NCBI RefSeq assembly: GCF_003471165.1
Contig: NZ_QRIL01000026.1
Coordinates: forward strand, 1 to 53,871
Direction: 5' to 3'
Length of the DNA stretch: 53,871 bases
DNA from: Ruminococcus sp. AM22-13
GTDB lineage: Bacteria > Bacillota > Clostridia > Lachnospirales > Lachnospiraceae
Under the pieces are notes generated by a model. That model was given only the letters and a program-made list of their open reading frames with translations, made no database searches and was not told the origin of the DNA. The translations under genes and the position numbers were made by a program. Positions within the stretch are counted from its first letter, which is position 1. Every line of letters begins with the position of its first letter. Below, one piece after another: positions 42,448-50,639 of the stretch.

Positions 42448-44323
42448 GAAGAAAAAATTAGATCAGAACACCATCAAAACTGCCAAAAGACTTCTGAAAT
42501 ATGTGACAGAAACTTATAAAGCACAGTTTATCCTTGTGTTTATCTGTATCTTTATCAGTTCAGTAGCCAGCATTTCTGTTTCTCTGTCATTGAAATTCCT
42601 GCTGGATGATTTTATTATTCCGCTGATCGGACAGACAGATCCGAACTTTGCAGAACTGTATAAGGCGCTTTCCGTTCTTGGCTGTATTTTCCTTCTTGGT
42701 GTAATTGCTACATTTATCTATACCAGAACAATGGTTTATATCGGTCAGGGCGTGCTGAAACGTGTCCGTGACGATATGTTTGAACATATGCAGACTCTCC
42801 CGATCCGCTACTTCGATCAGAACACAAACGGATCCATCATGAGTCTTTATACCAACGATACCGACACACTGAGACAGATGATCAGCCAGGCGATTCCGCA
42901 GGCATTGATGGCATTGTTTACGATCATTGTTACATTTATTTCCATGCTGGTGTTAAGCCCGCTGCTTACAATTCTGGCAGTTGTGATCATTTTCGTCATG
43001 TTGAAGGTCACGAATAAAATCGGTTCTAACAGTGGTAAATACTTCATCCGCCAGCAGGTATCTCTGGCAGACGTGACTGGTTTCGTGGAAGAGAGAATGA
43101 ACGGACAGAGAGTTGTAAAAGTTTTTAACCACGAAGAGCAGTCCAAAGAAGAATTTGATAAACTCAACGAAGCACTTTTCGAAAGTTCTGCAAATGCCAA
43201 TAAATACGGTAACATGATGGGACCTGTAATTGGTAACATTGGTAACCTGCAGTTCGTTTTAACAGCTGTACTTGGCGGACTTCTATCTGTAACAGGAGTC
43301 GGCGGCATCACTCTTGGTGTCATGGCTTCCTATCTGCAGTTTACAAAGAGCTTCACACAGCCGTTTATGCAGGTGGCACAGCAGTTTAACGCAATCGTTA
43401 TGGCTCTGGCTGGTGCAGAACGAATCTTCAGGCTCATTGATGAGAAACCGGAAGAGGATGAAGGCTATGTAGAACTTGTAAATGCGAAGAAAGATGCCAA
43501 TGGAAACATCATAGAATGCAAAGAAAGAACAGGTATGTGGGCATGGAAACATCCGCATTCCGCAGACGGTTCTGTAAGCTACACAGAGCTGACAGGAGAT
43601 GTACGTTTCGAAGATGTTACCTTCGGTTATAACCCGGATAAAGTAATTCTTAAAGACATCAGCCTCTTTGCAAAACCAGGACAGAAACTTGCTTTCGTAG
43701 GTTCTACCGGTGCCGGTAAGACAACCATCACAAACCTGATTAACCGTTTCTACGATATTCAGGAAGGTAAGATCCGTTACGACGGAATCAACATCACGAA
43801 GATTAAGAAAGACGACCTCAGACGTTCTCTGGGAATTGTACTTCAGGATACTCATCTGTTCACTGGAACTATTAGGGAAAATATCCGCTATGGTAAACTG
43901 GATGCGACAGATGAGGAAGTATACGAGGCAGCAAGACTGGCTCATGCAGATCAGTTCATCAAGATGCTTCCGAATGGATATGACACCATGTTAAGCGGTG
44001 ACGGCGAGGAACTCTCCCAGGGACAGCGCCAGCTTCTCTCTATCGCCAGAGCAGCCGTAGCCAACCCGCCGGTACTGATCCTGGATGAAGCAACTTCAAG
44101 TATCGATACCCGTACAGAGAGTATCGTACAGAAAGGTATGGATAACCTGATGAAAGGCCGTACCGTATTCGTAATCGCCCATCGACTCTCAACCATCAGA
44201 AACAGTGATGCAATCATCGTACTGGATCATGGTAAGATTATCGAAAGAGGCGACCATGAAGACCTCATTAAGTTAAGAGGAACTTATTATCAGCTTTATA
44301 CTGGTAAGCTGGAGTTATCTTAA
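42440..44323 (+). CDS. ABC exporter subunit 2 (canonical ATPase site)
   Basis: The 627-residue half-transporter starts at ATG 42440, inside the end of subunit 1, after GGAGG. It has six membrane segments (about 35-330), an extra segment of about 50 residues between the membrane and ATPase domains (with RTGMWAWKHPHS), then Walker A GSTGAGKTT, signature LSQGQRQLLSIARAA and Walker B VLILDEATSSID with the catalytic Glu. The signature here is altered (LSQGQ) and the Walker B intact, the reverse of subunit 1, as expected of a heterodimer with one working site. Substrates are unknown; MarR control suggests drugs or host compounds. Confidence 0.92.
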   Translation: MNKKKKLDQNTIKTAKRLLKYVTETYKAQFILVFICIFISSVASISVSLSLKFLLDDFIIPLIGQTDPNFAELYKALSVLGCIFLLGVIATFIYTRTMVYIGQGVLKRVRDDMFEHMQTLPIRYFDQNTNGSIMSLYTNDTDTLRQMISQAIPQALMALFTIIVTFISMLVLSPLLTILAVVIIFVMLKVTNKIGSNSGKYFIRQQVSLADVTGFVEERMNGQRVVKVFNHEEQSKEEFDKLNEALFESSANANKYGNMMGPVIGNIGNLQFVLTAVLGGLLSVTGVGGITLGVMASYLQFTKSFTQPFMQVAQQFNAIVMALAGAERIFRLIDEKPEEDEGYVELVNAKKDANGNIIECKERTGMWAWKHPHSADGSVSYTELTGDVRFEDVTFGYNPDKVILKDISLFAKPGQKLAFVGSTGAGKTTITNLINRFYDIQEGKIRYDGINITKIKKDDLRRSLGIVLQDTHLFTGTIRENIRYGKLDATDEEVYEAARLAHADQFIKMLPNGYDTMLSGDGEELSQGQRQLLSIARAAVANPPVLILDEATSSIDTRTESIVQKGMDNLMKGRTVFVIAHRLSTIRNSDAIIVLDHGKIIERGDHEDLIKLRGTYYQLYTGKLELS

Positions 44324-44369
44324 AGGATTACTTTTATAGAGAGTTATATGGATTAAAAGGTATGCGTAT

Positions 44370-44406
44370 AAGGGTGTAGCAGACAGATAAGGTCTGCTGC
44401 GCCCTT
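44370..44406 (+). terminator. Hairpin ending the exporter operon
   Basis: AAGGGTGTAGCAGAC (44370-44384) pairs with GTCTGCTGCGCCCTT (44392-44406), allowing G-T pairs. The following tract is AAAATAT rather than a T-run, so termination may be weak. Confidence 0.6.
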
Positions 44407-44423
44407 AAAATATATTTAAGTTA

Positions 44424-44609
44424 GTTACTGTTCACTCCGTTCACAGCAACACGCTTCGCAAACTTAATTTATGCTAATCGCATAAATTCGCGCGGTATGT
44501 CTCGGGTTTTCTGTTGCCAGGCATCCGTAAGAAGCTGCCGGTGGCAGGTTCTGTAGGTGACCTTCGCACACAAAAAACACCTCGCGGGATATTACCAGTG
44601 AACAGTAAC
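44424..44609. mobile_element. MITE copy C (long form) with 8-bp target duplication
   Basis: The same termini (GTTACTGTTCAC/GTGAACAGTAAC) are flanked by TTAAGTTA at 44416-44423 and 44610-44617. In reverse orientation to copies B and D it keeps TATCCCGCGAGGTGTTTT and CCCGAGACATAC, but between them it carries a different, longer hairpin (CTGCCACCGGCAGC inside). Its second hairpin is built on AATTTATGC/GCATAAATT, as in copy D. Confidence 0.88.
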
Positions 44610-44638
44610 TTAAGTTAATCTATTGTTCTGTTAGTCCA

Positions 44639-44667
44639 TTGTTATTACTTGAGCTTTCAGGTATAAT
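44639..44667 (+). promoter_or_regulatory. Probable promoter of the CobW-like gene
   Basis: TTGTTA (44639-44644), 17 bases, TATAAT (44662-44667), about 100 bases before the coding start. Confidence 0.65.
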
Positions 44668-44766
44668 AAAAAAATTATAGAGATAGTTCATGAAAAATAA
44701 AAATTCAGATAAGAAATTATCAATTATTATGCAATATAAGTTTACGAAAGGAATGGAAAATAAATA

Positions 44767-45771
44767 ATGGTTAAGGTAGATTTGATTACAGGTTTTCTGG
44801 GGTCGGGGAAGACGACGTTTATCAGGAAGTACGCAAAGTATCTGATGGATGAAGGGAATAATATTGGAATACTTGAGAATGATTACGGGGCAGTGAATGT
44901 GGATATGATGCTGCTTCAGGATCTGATGGGAGATAACTGTGAGCTAGAGATGATCTCAGGAGGGTGTGATAAGGACTGCCACAGGAGGAGATTTAAGACG
45001 AAACTGATTGCTATGGGGATGTGTGGTTATGATCGTGTGATCGTGGAGCCGTCAGGGATTTTTGATGTGGATGAGTTTTTTGATATTCTTCATGAGGAGC
45101 CGTTAAACCGTTGGTATGAGATTGGAAATGTGATTGGGATTGTGGATTCTAAGCTGGAGAGTGATCTGTCAGAGGAGGCGGATTTCATTCTGGCTTCGGA
45201 GGTGGCAGATGCGGGATGCATTGTGATGAGCAAAAGCCAGGATGCATCACCTGAGGAAATCCAGGGCACAATTGCTCATGTGAATCAGGCACTTGAGAAG
45301 GTTCACTGCAGCAGGAGATTTTGCTGTGAAATGGATGATGTGGATACAGTTAATATTATCCACAAAAACTGGGAGGAAATGTCGAAAGAGGAATTTGACA
45401 GAATCGCATCCTGTGGATATGTAATGGCAAGCTACAGGAAACCGGAGTTCGAGGCAGAGGATGCCTTTACTTCTCTGTACTTTATGAATGTGAAGATGAC
45501 TGAGAAGGAGCTGCGGGAAGCAACTGAGAAGATTCTGTCTGATCCTGAATGTGGGCGTGTGTTTCGGATGAAGGGATTTATGAGAGTGGACGATGATGAT
45601 GGAATTTCTGGAAAGTCTGTTCAGACGGAGAAAAATGGGAAAAAGTGGATTGAATTAAATGCTACTAAGAATGAAATTACGATCCGTCCTCTTCATGTAG
45701 GGCAGGAGGTTTTGATTGTAATTGGTGAGGATTTGCAGGAAGAGAAGATAAAGTCTTATCTGAAAATATGA
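44767..45771 (+). CDS. CobW/G3E-family GTPase
   Basis: The 334-residue protein has Walker A GFLGSGKTTF (near 9), Glu and Asn in ILENDYG, Walker B-like VIVEPSGIFD, and a C-terminal CobW_C-like domain (about 230-330). These GTPases insert metals into target proteins. The usual metal motif CxCC is replaced by GGCDKDCHRRR (near 67), leaving two Cys and a His, and the NKxD base-recognition motif reads MSKSQD. These changes mark a divergent branch whose metal and client are unknown. It stands alone between two repeats. Confidence 0.85.
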   Translation: MVKVDLITGFLGSGKTTFIRKYAKYLMDEGNNIGILENDYGAVNVDMMLLQDLMGDNCELEMISGGCDKDCHRRRFKTKLIAMGMCGYDRVIVEPSGIFDVDEFFDILHEEPLNRWYEIGNVIGIVDSKLESDLSEEADFILASEVADAGCIVMSKSQDASPEEIQGTIAHVNQALEKVHCSRRFCCEMDDVDTVNIIHKNWEEMSKEEFDRIASCGYVMASYRKPEFEAEDAFTSLYFMNVKMTEKELREATEKILSDPECGRVFRMKGFMRVDDDDGISGKSVQTEKNGKKWIELNATKNEITIRPLHVGQEVLIVIGEDLQEEKIKSYLKI

Positions 45772-45792
45772 AAGTTGCAGTTCACTTTGTTT

Positions 45793-45914
45793 TAACCAAA
45801 TCAAGTAAGTCCCCTGCTTCAATTGCGAAGAGCAATAAGCAGTGGGTGGGGACTTGCTTGTATCAGAAGGGGTACAAGCCCCTTCTGATAAACTGCGAAG
45901 CAGTTATTTGGTTA
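45793..45914. repeat. Cloverleaf-like palindromic element
   Basis: Outer arms TAACCAAAT (45793-45801) and ATTTGGTTA (45906-45914) enclose three adjacent hairpins: CAAGTAAGTCCCC with GGGGACTTGCTTG (containing CTGCTT/AAGCAG), the perfect TATCAGAAGGGG-TACAAG-CCCCTTCTGATA, and AACTGC-GAA-GCAGTT. There is no coding content. It begins just after the CobW-like stop, so it could act in the 3' untranslated region or be a mobile repeat. Confidence 0.75.
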
Positions 45915-45985
45915 TGAGCAAGTAGCGAAAGCGGATTGCGAATATCCGATTGACTCAACACATGTGGAATCCTATCTGAATTATT

Positions 45986-46015
45986 ATAAAAGAGCACTTG
46001 AAAATTCAAGTGCTC
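45986..46015 (-). terminator. Perfect hairpin, terminator on the minus strand
   Basis: GAGCACTTGAA and TTCAAGTGCTC (45992-46015) with a two-base loop, followed on the minus strand by TTTTATAATAA. It may stop leftward transcripts from the small peptide locus. Confidence 0.7.
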
Positions 46016-46082
46016 CATTGTATAATCTACTTAGAAGTTGACCGGAAGCTAGTTCCGGTTGCCCTCGGTAAAATTAATGTGA

Positions 46083-46121
46083 AAAGAATTTAAGCATCCC
46101 ACCGCCCAAAGTTGGATGCTT
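46083..46121 (-). terminator. Terminator of the small hydrophobic peptide gene
   Basis: On the minus strand AAGCATCC pairs with GGATGCTT (46092-46099 with 46114-46121), followed by AAATTCTTTT. The stem overlaps the stop codon of the peptide, as is common in tiny toxin transcripts. Confidence 0.7.
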
Positions 46122-46200
46122 ATTTCTTTTTATGTTGATTTATGTAAGTCAATGCCGTAAAGATTACTAATAATAAAGTAAGAACTTCCATTGTGTTCAT
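46120..46200 (-). CDS. 26-residue hydrophobic peptide, type I toxin-like
   Basis: The peptide MNTMEVLTLLLVIFTALTYI followed by NQHKKK is one membrane-spanning segment with a lysine-rich C-terminus, the plan of type I toxins such as TxpA/Fst/Ldr-like and putative holin-like toxins. GGAGGGG lies before the ATG, and a terminator stem overlaps the stop. TATAAT near 46271-46276 on the same strand could be its -10 box. The flanking interval is full of hairpins (ACCGGAA/TTCCGGT at about 46037-46056), where an antisense RNA could be made. No antisense promoter was identified, so the assignment rests on size and composition. Confidence 0.6.
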   Translation of the reverse strand: MNTMEVLTLLLVIFTALTYINQHKKK

Positions 46201-46346
46201 CAGGCATCCCCTCCTTTCATAAAACTGGAGGGCAAGGGTAGAAACTTCGCATCCGGAGTCTGTTCAATTATACGAGTTCAGTATAACGTTAAAGTGAGAA
46301 GATATCAAGTACTTTATGTTCTAATACTTAAATTATATAAATAATT

Positions 46347-46488
46347 GTTACTGTTCACACGCCACTATCCCGCGAGGTGTTTTGGCATGAGAATGCCAAA
46401 ATCCCGAGACATACAGCGCGAATTTATGCGATTAGCATAAATTCTGTGCATCGCGAAGCGTGTTACTGGGCACGGAGTGAACAGTAAC
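46347..46488. mobile_element. MITE copy D with 7-bp target duplication
   Basis: Ends GTTACTGTTCAC and GTGAACAGTAAC, flanked by AATAATT (46340-46346 and 46489-46495). It has CACTATCCCGCGAGGTG, a TTTTGGCAT-type hairpin identical in plan to copy B, CCCGAGACATAC, then the AATTTATGC/GCATAAATT hairpin seen in copy C, and GCGAAGCGTGTTACTG near the right end. Confidence 0.85.
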
Positions 46489-46500
46489 AATAATTAAACA

Positions 46501-46540
46501 GGGTATGAAGCTCATCTTTATTTGATGAAACTTCATACCC
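46501..46540. terminator. Bidirectional terminator behind the TRAP operon
   Basis: GGGTATGAAG (46501-46510) pairs with CTTCATACCC (46531-46540), with an inner TCATC/GATGA pair. TGTTCTTTTATTTTT follows on the plus strand and a TGTTTAATT tract on the minus strand. Confidence 0.8.
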
Positions 46541-46590
46541 TGTTCTTTTATTTTTATGGAGATATTAACTTTTCTAATTGGATAAAGGTG

Positions 46591-49500
46591 TTATTTTGTA
46601 AACAGATCAACCAGATCTTGGGCGTCGTCGTAGCCCTGGCTCTTGAGTTCGTTTACGAACCATTCGTCTACACCGTCAACGGCTTCCTTGAAGGAATCGA
46701 TATCCATATCAGATTTCTCTGTGAATGTCACGCCGTTTTTGGATTCCCAGCGTTCTTTGATTTCATCATCGCTGGAACGGTTGATGTAACGTTCGTACTC
46801 AACAGCTTTCTGTCCGCATTCATCAACAACAGCCTGCTGTTCTGGTGTCAGGTCGTTGTAGATGTCTTCGTTGATACAGAAGAACAGACAGTCATAAATT
46901 GCATCCCACATAGAGCAGTAAGGCTGAACTTCCTGAACGCTTGCAGCGTCGATAGCAGGAAGTGGATTCTCCTCACCCTCAACAGTGTTCTGCTGAAGTG
47001 CTGTATAAGTTTCAGACCAGTTCATGTTAGTAGCATCAGCACCCCATCTCTTGTAGCATTCCATAAGAAGGTTGGAACCGGCTACACGAACTTTGAGGTT
47101 CTTCATATCGTCAACAGTTTTCACTTCATGTTTGCTGTTTGTCAGTTCACGGAAACCGTTTTCTGCGATACCCATGCAGTGGAGTCCGTATTCACCGAGG
47201 ATTTCTTTCAGCTTCTCACCGGCTTCGCCGTCAAATTTTGCATCAGCATCATCATAAGAATCATAGATGAATGGAAGAGAAACAACATTGAAACGTGGAT
47301 CGAATGCGGAGTAGATCAGGTTGGAGTGCATGGAGATCTGAACCGGGTCACCATTCATCAGAGCCTGGATACCTTCGGACTGGTTGCCGTTTGTCAGCTG
47401 GTCAGCTGCGTAAATGTTGACTTTAACTTTGCCGCCTGTAGCTTTTTCCATCAGTTCGCCGAACTTACGTCCGCCGTCAGCCCATGTACTTGTCTCAGTA
47501 GTGGAGCAAGCGAAGTTCCAGGTTGTTTCCGGCCAGTCCAGATTACTGTAATCTTCCACTGTGTTGAAGGAATCCTTTGTGAAAAGGTCAACCAGATCCT
47601 GTGCATCGTCGTAGCCCTGGCTCTTCAGTTCGTTTACAAACCAGTCATCGATACCGTCAACTGCCTTTTTGAAGGAGTCGATATCCATATCTTCTTTTTC
47701 TGTGATTGTTACACCATTCTGGCTTGCCCAGCGTTCTTTGATTTCGTCATCACCGGAACGGTTGATGTAACGCTCGTATTCAACTGCTTTCTGACCTGCT
47801 TCGTCAACAACTTTCTGCTGCTCTGGTGTCAGACCATTGTAGATGTCTTCGTTGATACAGAAGAATAGACAGTCATAGATTGCATCCCACATAGAGCAGT
47901 AAGGCTGAACCTCCTGGACACTTGCAGCGTCGATAGCAGGAAGTGGATTCTCCTGACCTTCAACAGTGTTCTGCTGAAGTGCTGTGTAGGTTTCTGACCA
48001 GTTCATGTTGGTGGCATCAGCGCCCCATCTCTTGTAGCATTCCATCAGAAGGTTGGAGCCTGCTACACGAACCTTCAGGTTCTTCATATCGTCTACTGAT
48101 TTAATTTCATGTTTGCTGTTTGTGATTTCGCGGAAACCGTTCTCTGCAATACCCATGCAGTGGAGTCCGTACTCACTGAGGATTTCTTTCAGCTTTTCAC
48201 CAGCTTCGCCGTCGAATTTCGCATCTGCGTCATCATAAGAATCATAGACAAACGGAAGAGAAACAACGTTGAAACGTGGGTCAAAAGCGGAGTAGATCAG
48301 GTTGGAGTGCATGGAGATCTGAACCGGATCACCATTCATCAGAGCCTGAATACCTTCAGACTGGTTGCCGTTTGTCAGCTGGTCAGCAGCGTAAATATTG
48401 ACTTTAACTTTGCCGCCTGTGGCTTTTTCCATCAGTTCACCGAACTTACGTCCGCCGTCAGCCCAGGTACTTGTTTCAGTAGTGGAGCAAGCGAAGTTCC
48501 AGGTCATTTCTGGCCAGTCAAGGTCGCTGTAATCTGCGATTGTGTCGAATGAGTTATTGCCGTCTCCAGCATCCTTGGAAGCTGTATCTGAGGAAGCGGA
48601 GGACTGATCACCTGTGTAGGAGCCTTCTTTTGCAAGAGCTTTCGGAAGGAAGGTGGAGGTAATCGGGATGTATGTAACGATCAGAAGAACTGCAACGCAG
48701 GCTGCGATCATTGGCACAACTGCCCTTGAGATCTCCTGCAGAGTAACTTCCAGACCTTTTTTAATCTTGATACTGATTGCTACGAAAAGGTTTACACCTA
48801 CAGGAGGAGTTACCTGTCCGATTGCAAGGTTTACAGTTGCCATAACACCGAATGCTACCACATCGTATCCCAGTGCCTTACATACAGGAAGCATGATCGG
48901 AATGAAGATGTACATAGCGGAGTTTGCATCAATGAAGCATCCTGCGATCAGGAAGATGATGTTTACGATCAGCAGGAAGGTAAACTGGTTGTGTGCGATG
49001 CTTCCAAGTAAATTGGAGGCTGCTTCTGCAATACCGAATTTGGTACATACAAAGGAGAACAGGGAGGCACTTGCTACGATGAGCATGATACCGCCGGTTG
49101 TCTTTGCTGAGTCTACCAGGATGTCAAACATATCGCGGATGGAAACCTCGCGGTAGATGACCATACCTACGAAGAGTCCGTATACAACGGATACGGCTGC
49201 TGCTTCTGTTGGTGTGAAGATACCGCCATAGATACCGCCCAGGATGATGATTGGCATCAGGAATCCCCAGAAAGCATCTTTGAAAGCGTCCCAGCGTTCT
49301 TTGCCTGAGGCTTTTTCTCTGGATGGTTTGATGTTATGCTTCTTTGCTTCCAGCATTACTACGATTACCAGTGCCACGCCCATAAGAAGACCTGGTACGA
49401 TACCTGCCATGAACATATCTGCGATGGATGTGCCTGTGATGGAAGCATATACAACGAAGGCGATACTTGGCGGGATGACGATGGCAATGGAACTTGAGGT

Positions 49501-49923
49501 AGCCATCAGTGCTGTGGAGAATGGTGCGGAGAAACCGCCCTGTTCTACCATTGCAGGGATCAGTACGGCACCAAGGGCTGCAACAGTTGCAGGACCGGAA
49601 CCGGAGATTGCGCCGAAGAAGCAGGCTACGATGACACATACGATAGCGATACCGCCTTTTTTGTGTCCTACGCAGGTATCAACGAATTTGATCAGTCGTT
49701 TGGAGATACCGGCTTTTGCCATGATGTTACCTGACAGTACGAAGAATGGGATTGCCAGGAGCAGGAATTTACTGATTCCTGAGTACATATTTGTTGCTAC
49801 AATCGTCAGGGATGTACCGGAGTAGAGGATTGCGCATACGGAGGAAAGTCCGAGGCAGATTCCGATGGGCACACCGAGGATCAGGAATATGAAGAAGGAG
49901 ATAAATAAGATTGCACTGATCAT
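46591..49923 (-). CDS. dctM: TRAP transporter large permease fused to two tandem substrate-binding domains
   Basis: This 1110-residue fusion starts with a DctM-type permease (about 1-430, roughly twelve membrane segments, including GAISGSGPATVAALG and GQVTPPVGVNLF). A short Ser/Asp-rich linker (about 435-455) follows, then two DctP-type binding domains (about 455-782 and 783-1110). Each has VKVNIYAADQLTNGNQSEGI, LKVRVAG with the carboxylate-binding Arg, and NTVEGxENPLPAID. The two domains are nearly identical and each ends DAQDLVDLFTK. DctM normally has about 430 residues and DctP is a separate secreted protein; here binding is tethered to the outer face. It follows the small permease gene without a gap (TAAATG). 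The ligand is probably an organic or 2-oxo acid. Confidence 0.93.
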   Translation of the reverse strand: MISAILFISFFIFLILGVPIGICLGLSSVCAILYSGTSLTIVATNMYSGISKFLLLAIPFFVLSGNIMAKAGISKRLIKFVDTCVGHKKGGIAIVCVIVACFFGAISGSGPATVAALGAVLIPAMVEQGGFSAPFSTALMATSSSIAIVIPPSIAFVVYASITGTSIADMFMAGIVPGLLMGVALVIVVMLEAKKHNIKPSREKASGKERWDAFKDAFWGFLMPIIILGGIYGGIFTPTEAAAVSVVYGLFVGMVIYREVSIRDMFDILVDSAKTTGGIMLIVASASLFSFVCTKFGIAEAASNLLGSIAHNQFTFLLIVNIIFLIAGCFIDANSAMYIFIPIMLPVCKALGYDVVAFGVMATVNLAIGQVTPPVGVNLFVAISIKIKKGLEVTLQEISRAVVPMIAACVAVLLIVTYIPITSTFLPKALAKEGSYTGDQSSASSDTASKDAGDGNNSFDTIADYSDLDWPEMTWNFACSTTETSTWADGGRKFGELMEKATGGKVKVNIYAADQLTNGNQSEGIQALMNGDPVQISMHSNLIYSAFDPRFNVVSLPFVYDSYDDADAKFDGEAGEKLKEILSEYGLHCMGIAENGFREITNSKHEIKSVDDMKNLKVRVAGSNLLMECYKRWGADATNMNWSETYTALQQNTVEGQENPLPAIDAASVQEVQPYCSMWDAIYDCLFFCINEDIYNGLTPEQQKVVDEAGQKAVEYERYINRSGDDEIKERWASQNGVTITEKEDMDIDSFKKAVDGIDDWFVNELKSQGYDDAQDLVDLFTKDSFNTVEDYSNLDWPETTWNFACSTTETSTWADGGRKFGELMEKATGGKVKVNIYAADQLTNGNQSEGIQALMNGDPVQISMHSNLIYSAFDPRFNVVSLPFIYDSYDDADAKFDGEAGEKLKEILGEYGLHCMGIAENGFRELTNSKHEVKTVDDMKNLKVRVAGSNLLMECYKRWGADATNMNWSETYTALQQNTVEGEENPLPAIDAASVQEVQPYCSMWDAIYDCLFFCINEDIYNDLTPEQQAVVDECGQKAVEYERYINRSSDDEIKERWESKNGVTFTEKSDMDIDSFKEAVDGVDEWFVNELKSQGYDDAQDLVDLFTK
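46594..47577 (-). repeat. Tandem repeat unit 2 (second binding domain)
   Basis: This 984-base unit encodes residues 783-1110 of the fused transporter. It is the second half of a direct duplication with the unit at 47578-48561. Most differences are synonymous or conservative (for example GYDD and YINRS are shared, SGDDE changes to SSDDE). Confidence 0.9.
47578..48561 (-). repeat. Tandem repeat unit 1 (first binding domain)
   Basis: This 984-base unit encodes residues 455-782 and is almost identical at the protein level to the following unit. Synonymous differences between the copies argue that the duplication is real and not an assembly duplicate. Confidence 0.9.
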
Positions 49924-50478
49924 TTATTTGCCCTCCTTTTTGTCTGTTGTGATTGTGTTCATGTTACTTTTTGTGTTTTTGTCGGCATTTTCTGCGCTAT
50001 CGGTTTTGCAGCAGAAGTCCAGACAGAATTCGATGAAGTGAAGGATCATGCATCCTGCACCGATAGGGACGAAGGACCAGAAGATCCATTCAGGCCAGTT
50101 TAATACGAAGGTTCTTTTTCCGTTCTGAAGCTGAGTGATTACCTTGTCCATTCCGTATTTGAAAAGGATGACGCTGAAGATGATGCTCAGGACTGTGATC
50201 AGGATTACGGATGGTTTCTTCAGTTTCTTCGGAAGGCGGTCTGTAACCAGTGTCAGGCTGACCAGTTCTCCTTCGCGGCAGGCAAGTGCGGCTGCCAGCA
50301 GGGTGATGAGTACGAATACCGCTACTACAAGTTCTTCTGTGAAGGACCAGGAACGGTGGATGACTTTACGGGAAAATACGTTTCCCACAGTCAGCACCAG
50401 AATCAGCAGTGTGGAGATCACAAGGACGATCTTTTCTGCTGCAGCCAGTGCGTTCATGATTTTTTTGTAGATTTTCAT
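49924..50478 (-). CDS. dctQ: TRAP transporter small permease
   Basis: This 184-residue protein has four membrane segments (about 15-37, 46-68, 88-108 and 128-150) and the DctQ-typical SWSFTEELVVAVFVLITLLAAA region. It ends in a hydrophilic tail rich in Asn, Lys and Asp. GAGGAG precedes the ATG at 50478; a TTG six codons upstream is less likely. It pairs with the fused DctM-binding protein encoded next and is first behind the T-box leader. Confidence 0.9.
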   Translation of the reverse strand: MKIYKKIMNALAAAEKIVLVISTLLILVLTVGNVFSRKVIHRSWSFTEELVVAVFVLITLLAAALACREGELVSLTLVTDRLPKKLKKPSVILITVLSIIFSVILFKYGMDKVITQLQNGKRTFVLNWPEWIFWSFVPIGAGCMILHFIEFCLDFCCKTDSAENADKNTKSNMNTITTDKKEGK

Positions 50479-50639
50479 GCTCTCTACTCCTCTCAAAATT
50501 TTTGTTCCTGTTTTTCGAAATGTAGGGCAGATTCATCTGTGGTGAATTCTGCTGTTTTCAAAAAGCAGAAGTAGTGTTTCGGTTTCAGATCGACAGCCTG
50601 GAAAAGAAAGTATGTCTCGTGTGTCAGGGCACTTTTGAC

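Noticed and set aside
46522..47868. A 448-residue open frame on the plus strand
   Set aside because: It is the complement of the duplicated TRAP binding domains. It recurs as a second plus-strand frame at 48109 opposite the other repeat, has a Phe/Cys/Val-rich nonsense composition and no ribosome binding site.
46594..48561. Tandem binding domains as an assembly artefact
   Set aside because: The two units differ at many synonymous and some amino-acid positions (for example EITNSKHEIKS and ELTNSKHEVKT), so they are distinct copies, although long-read support would be welcome.
49244..49825. A 193-residue plus-strand frame opposite the TRAP permease
   Set aside because: It is antisense to conserved membrane segments of DctM; its Ala/Thr/Pro-rich content is explained by the opposite strand.
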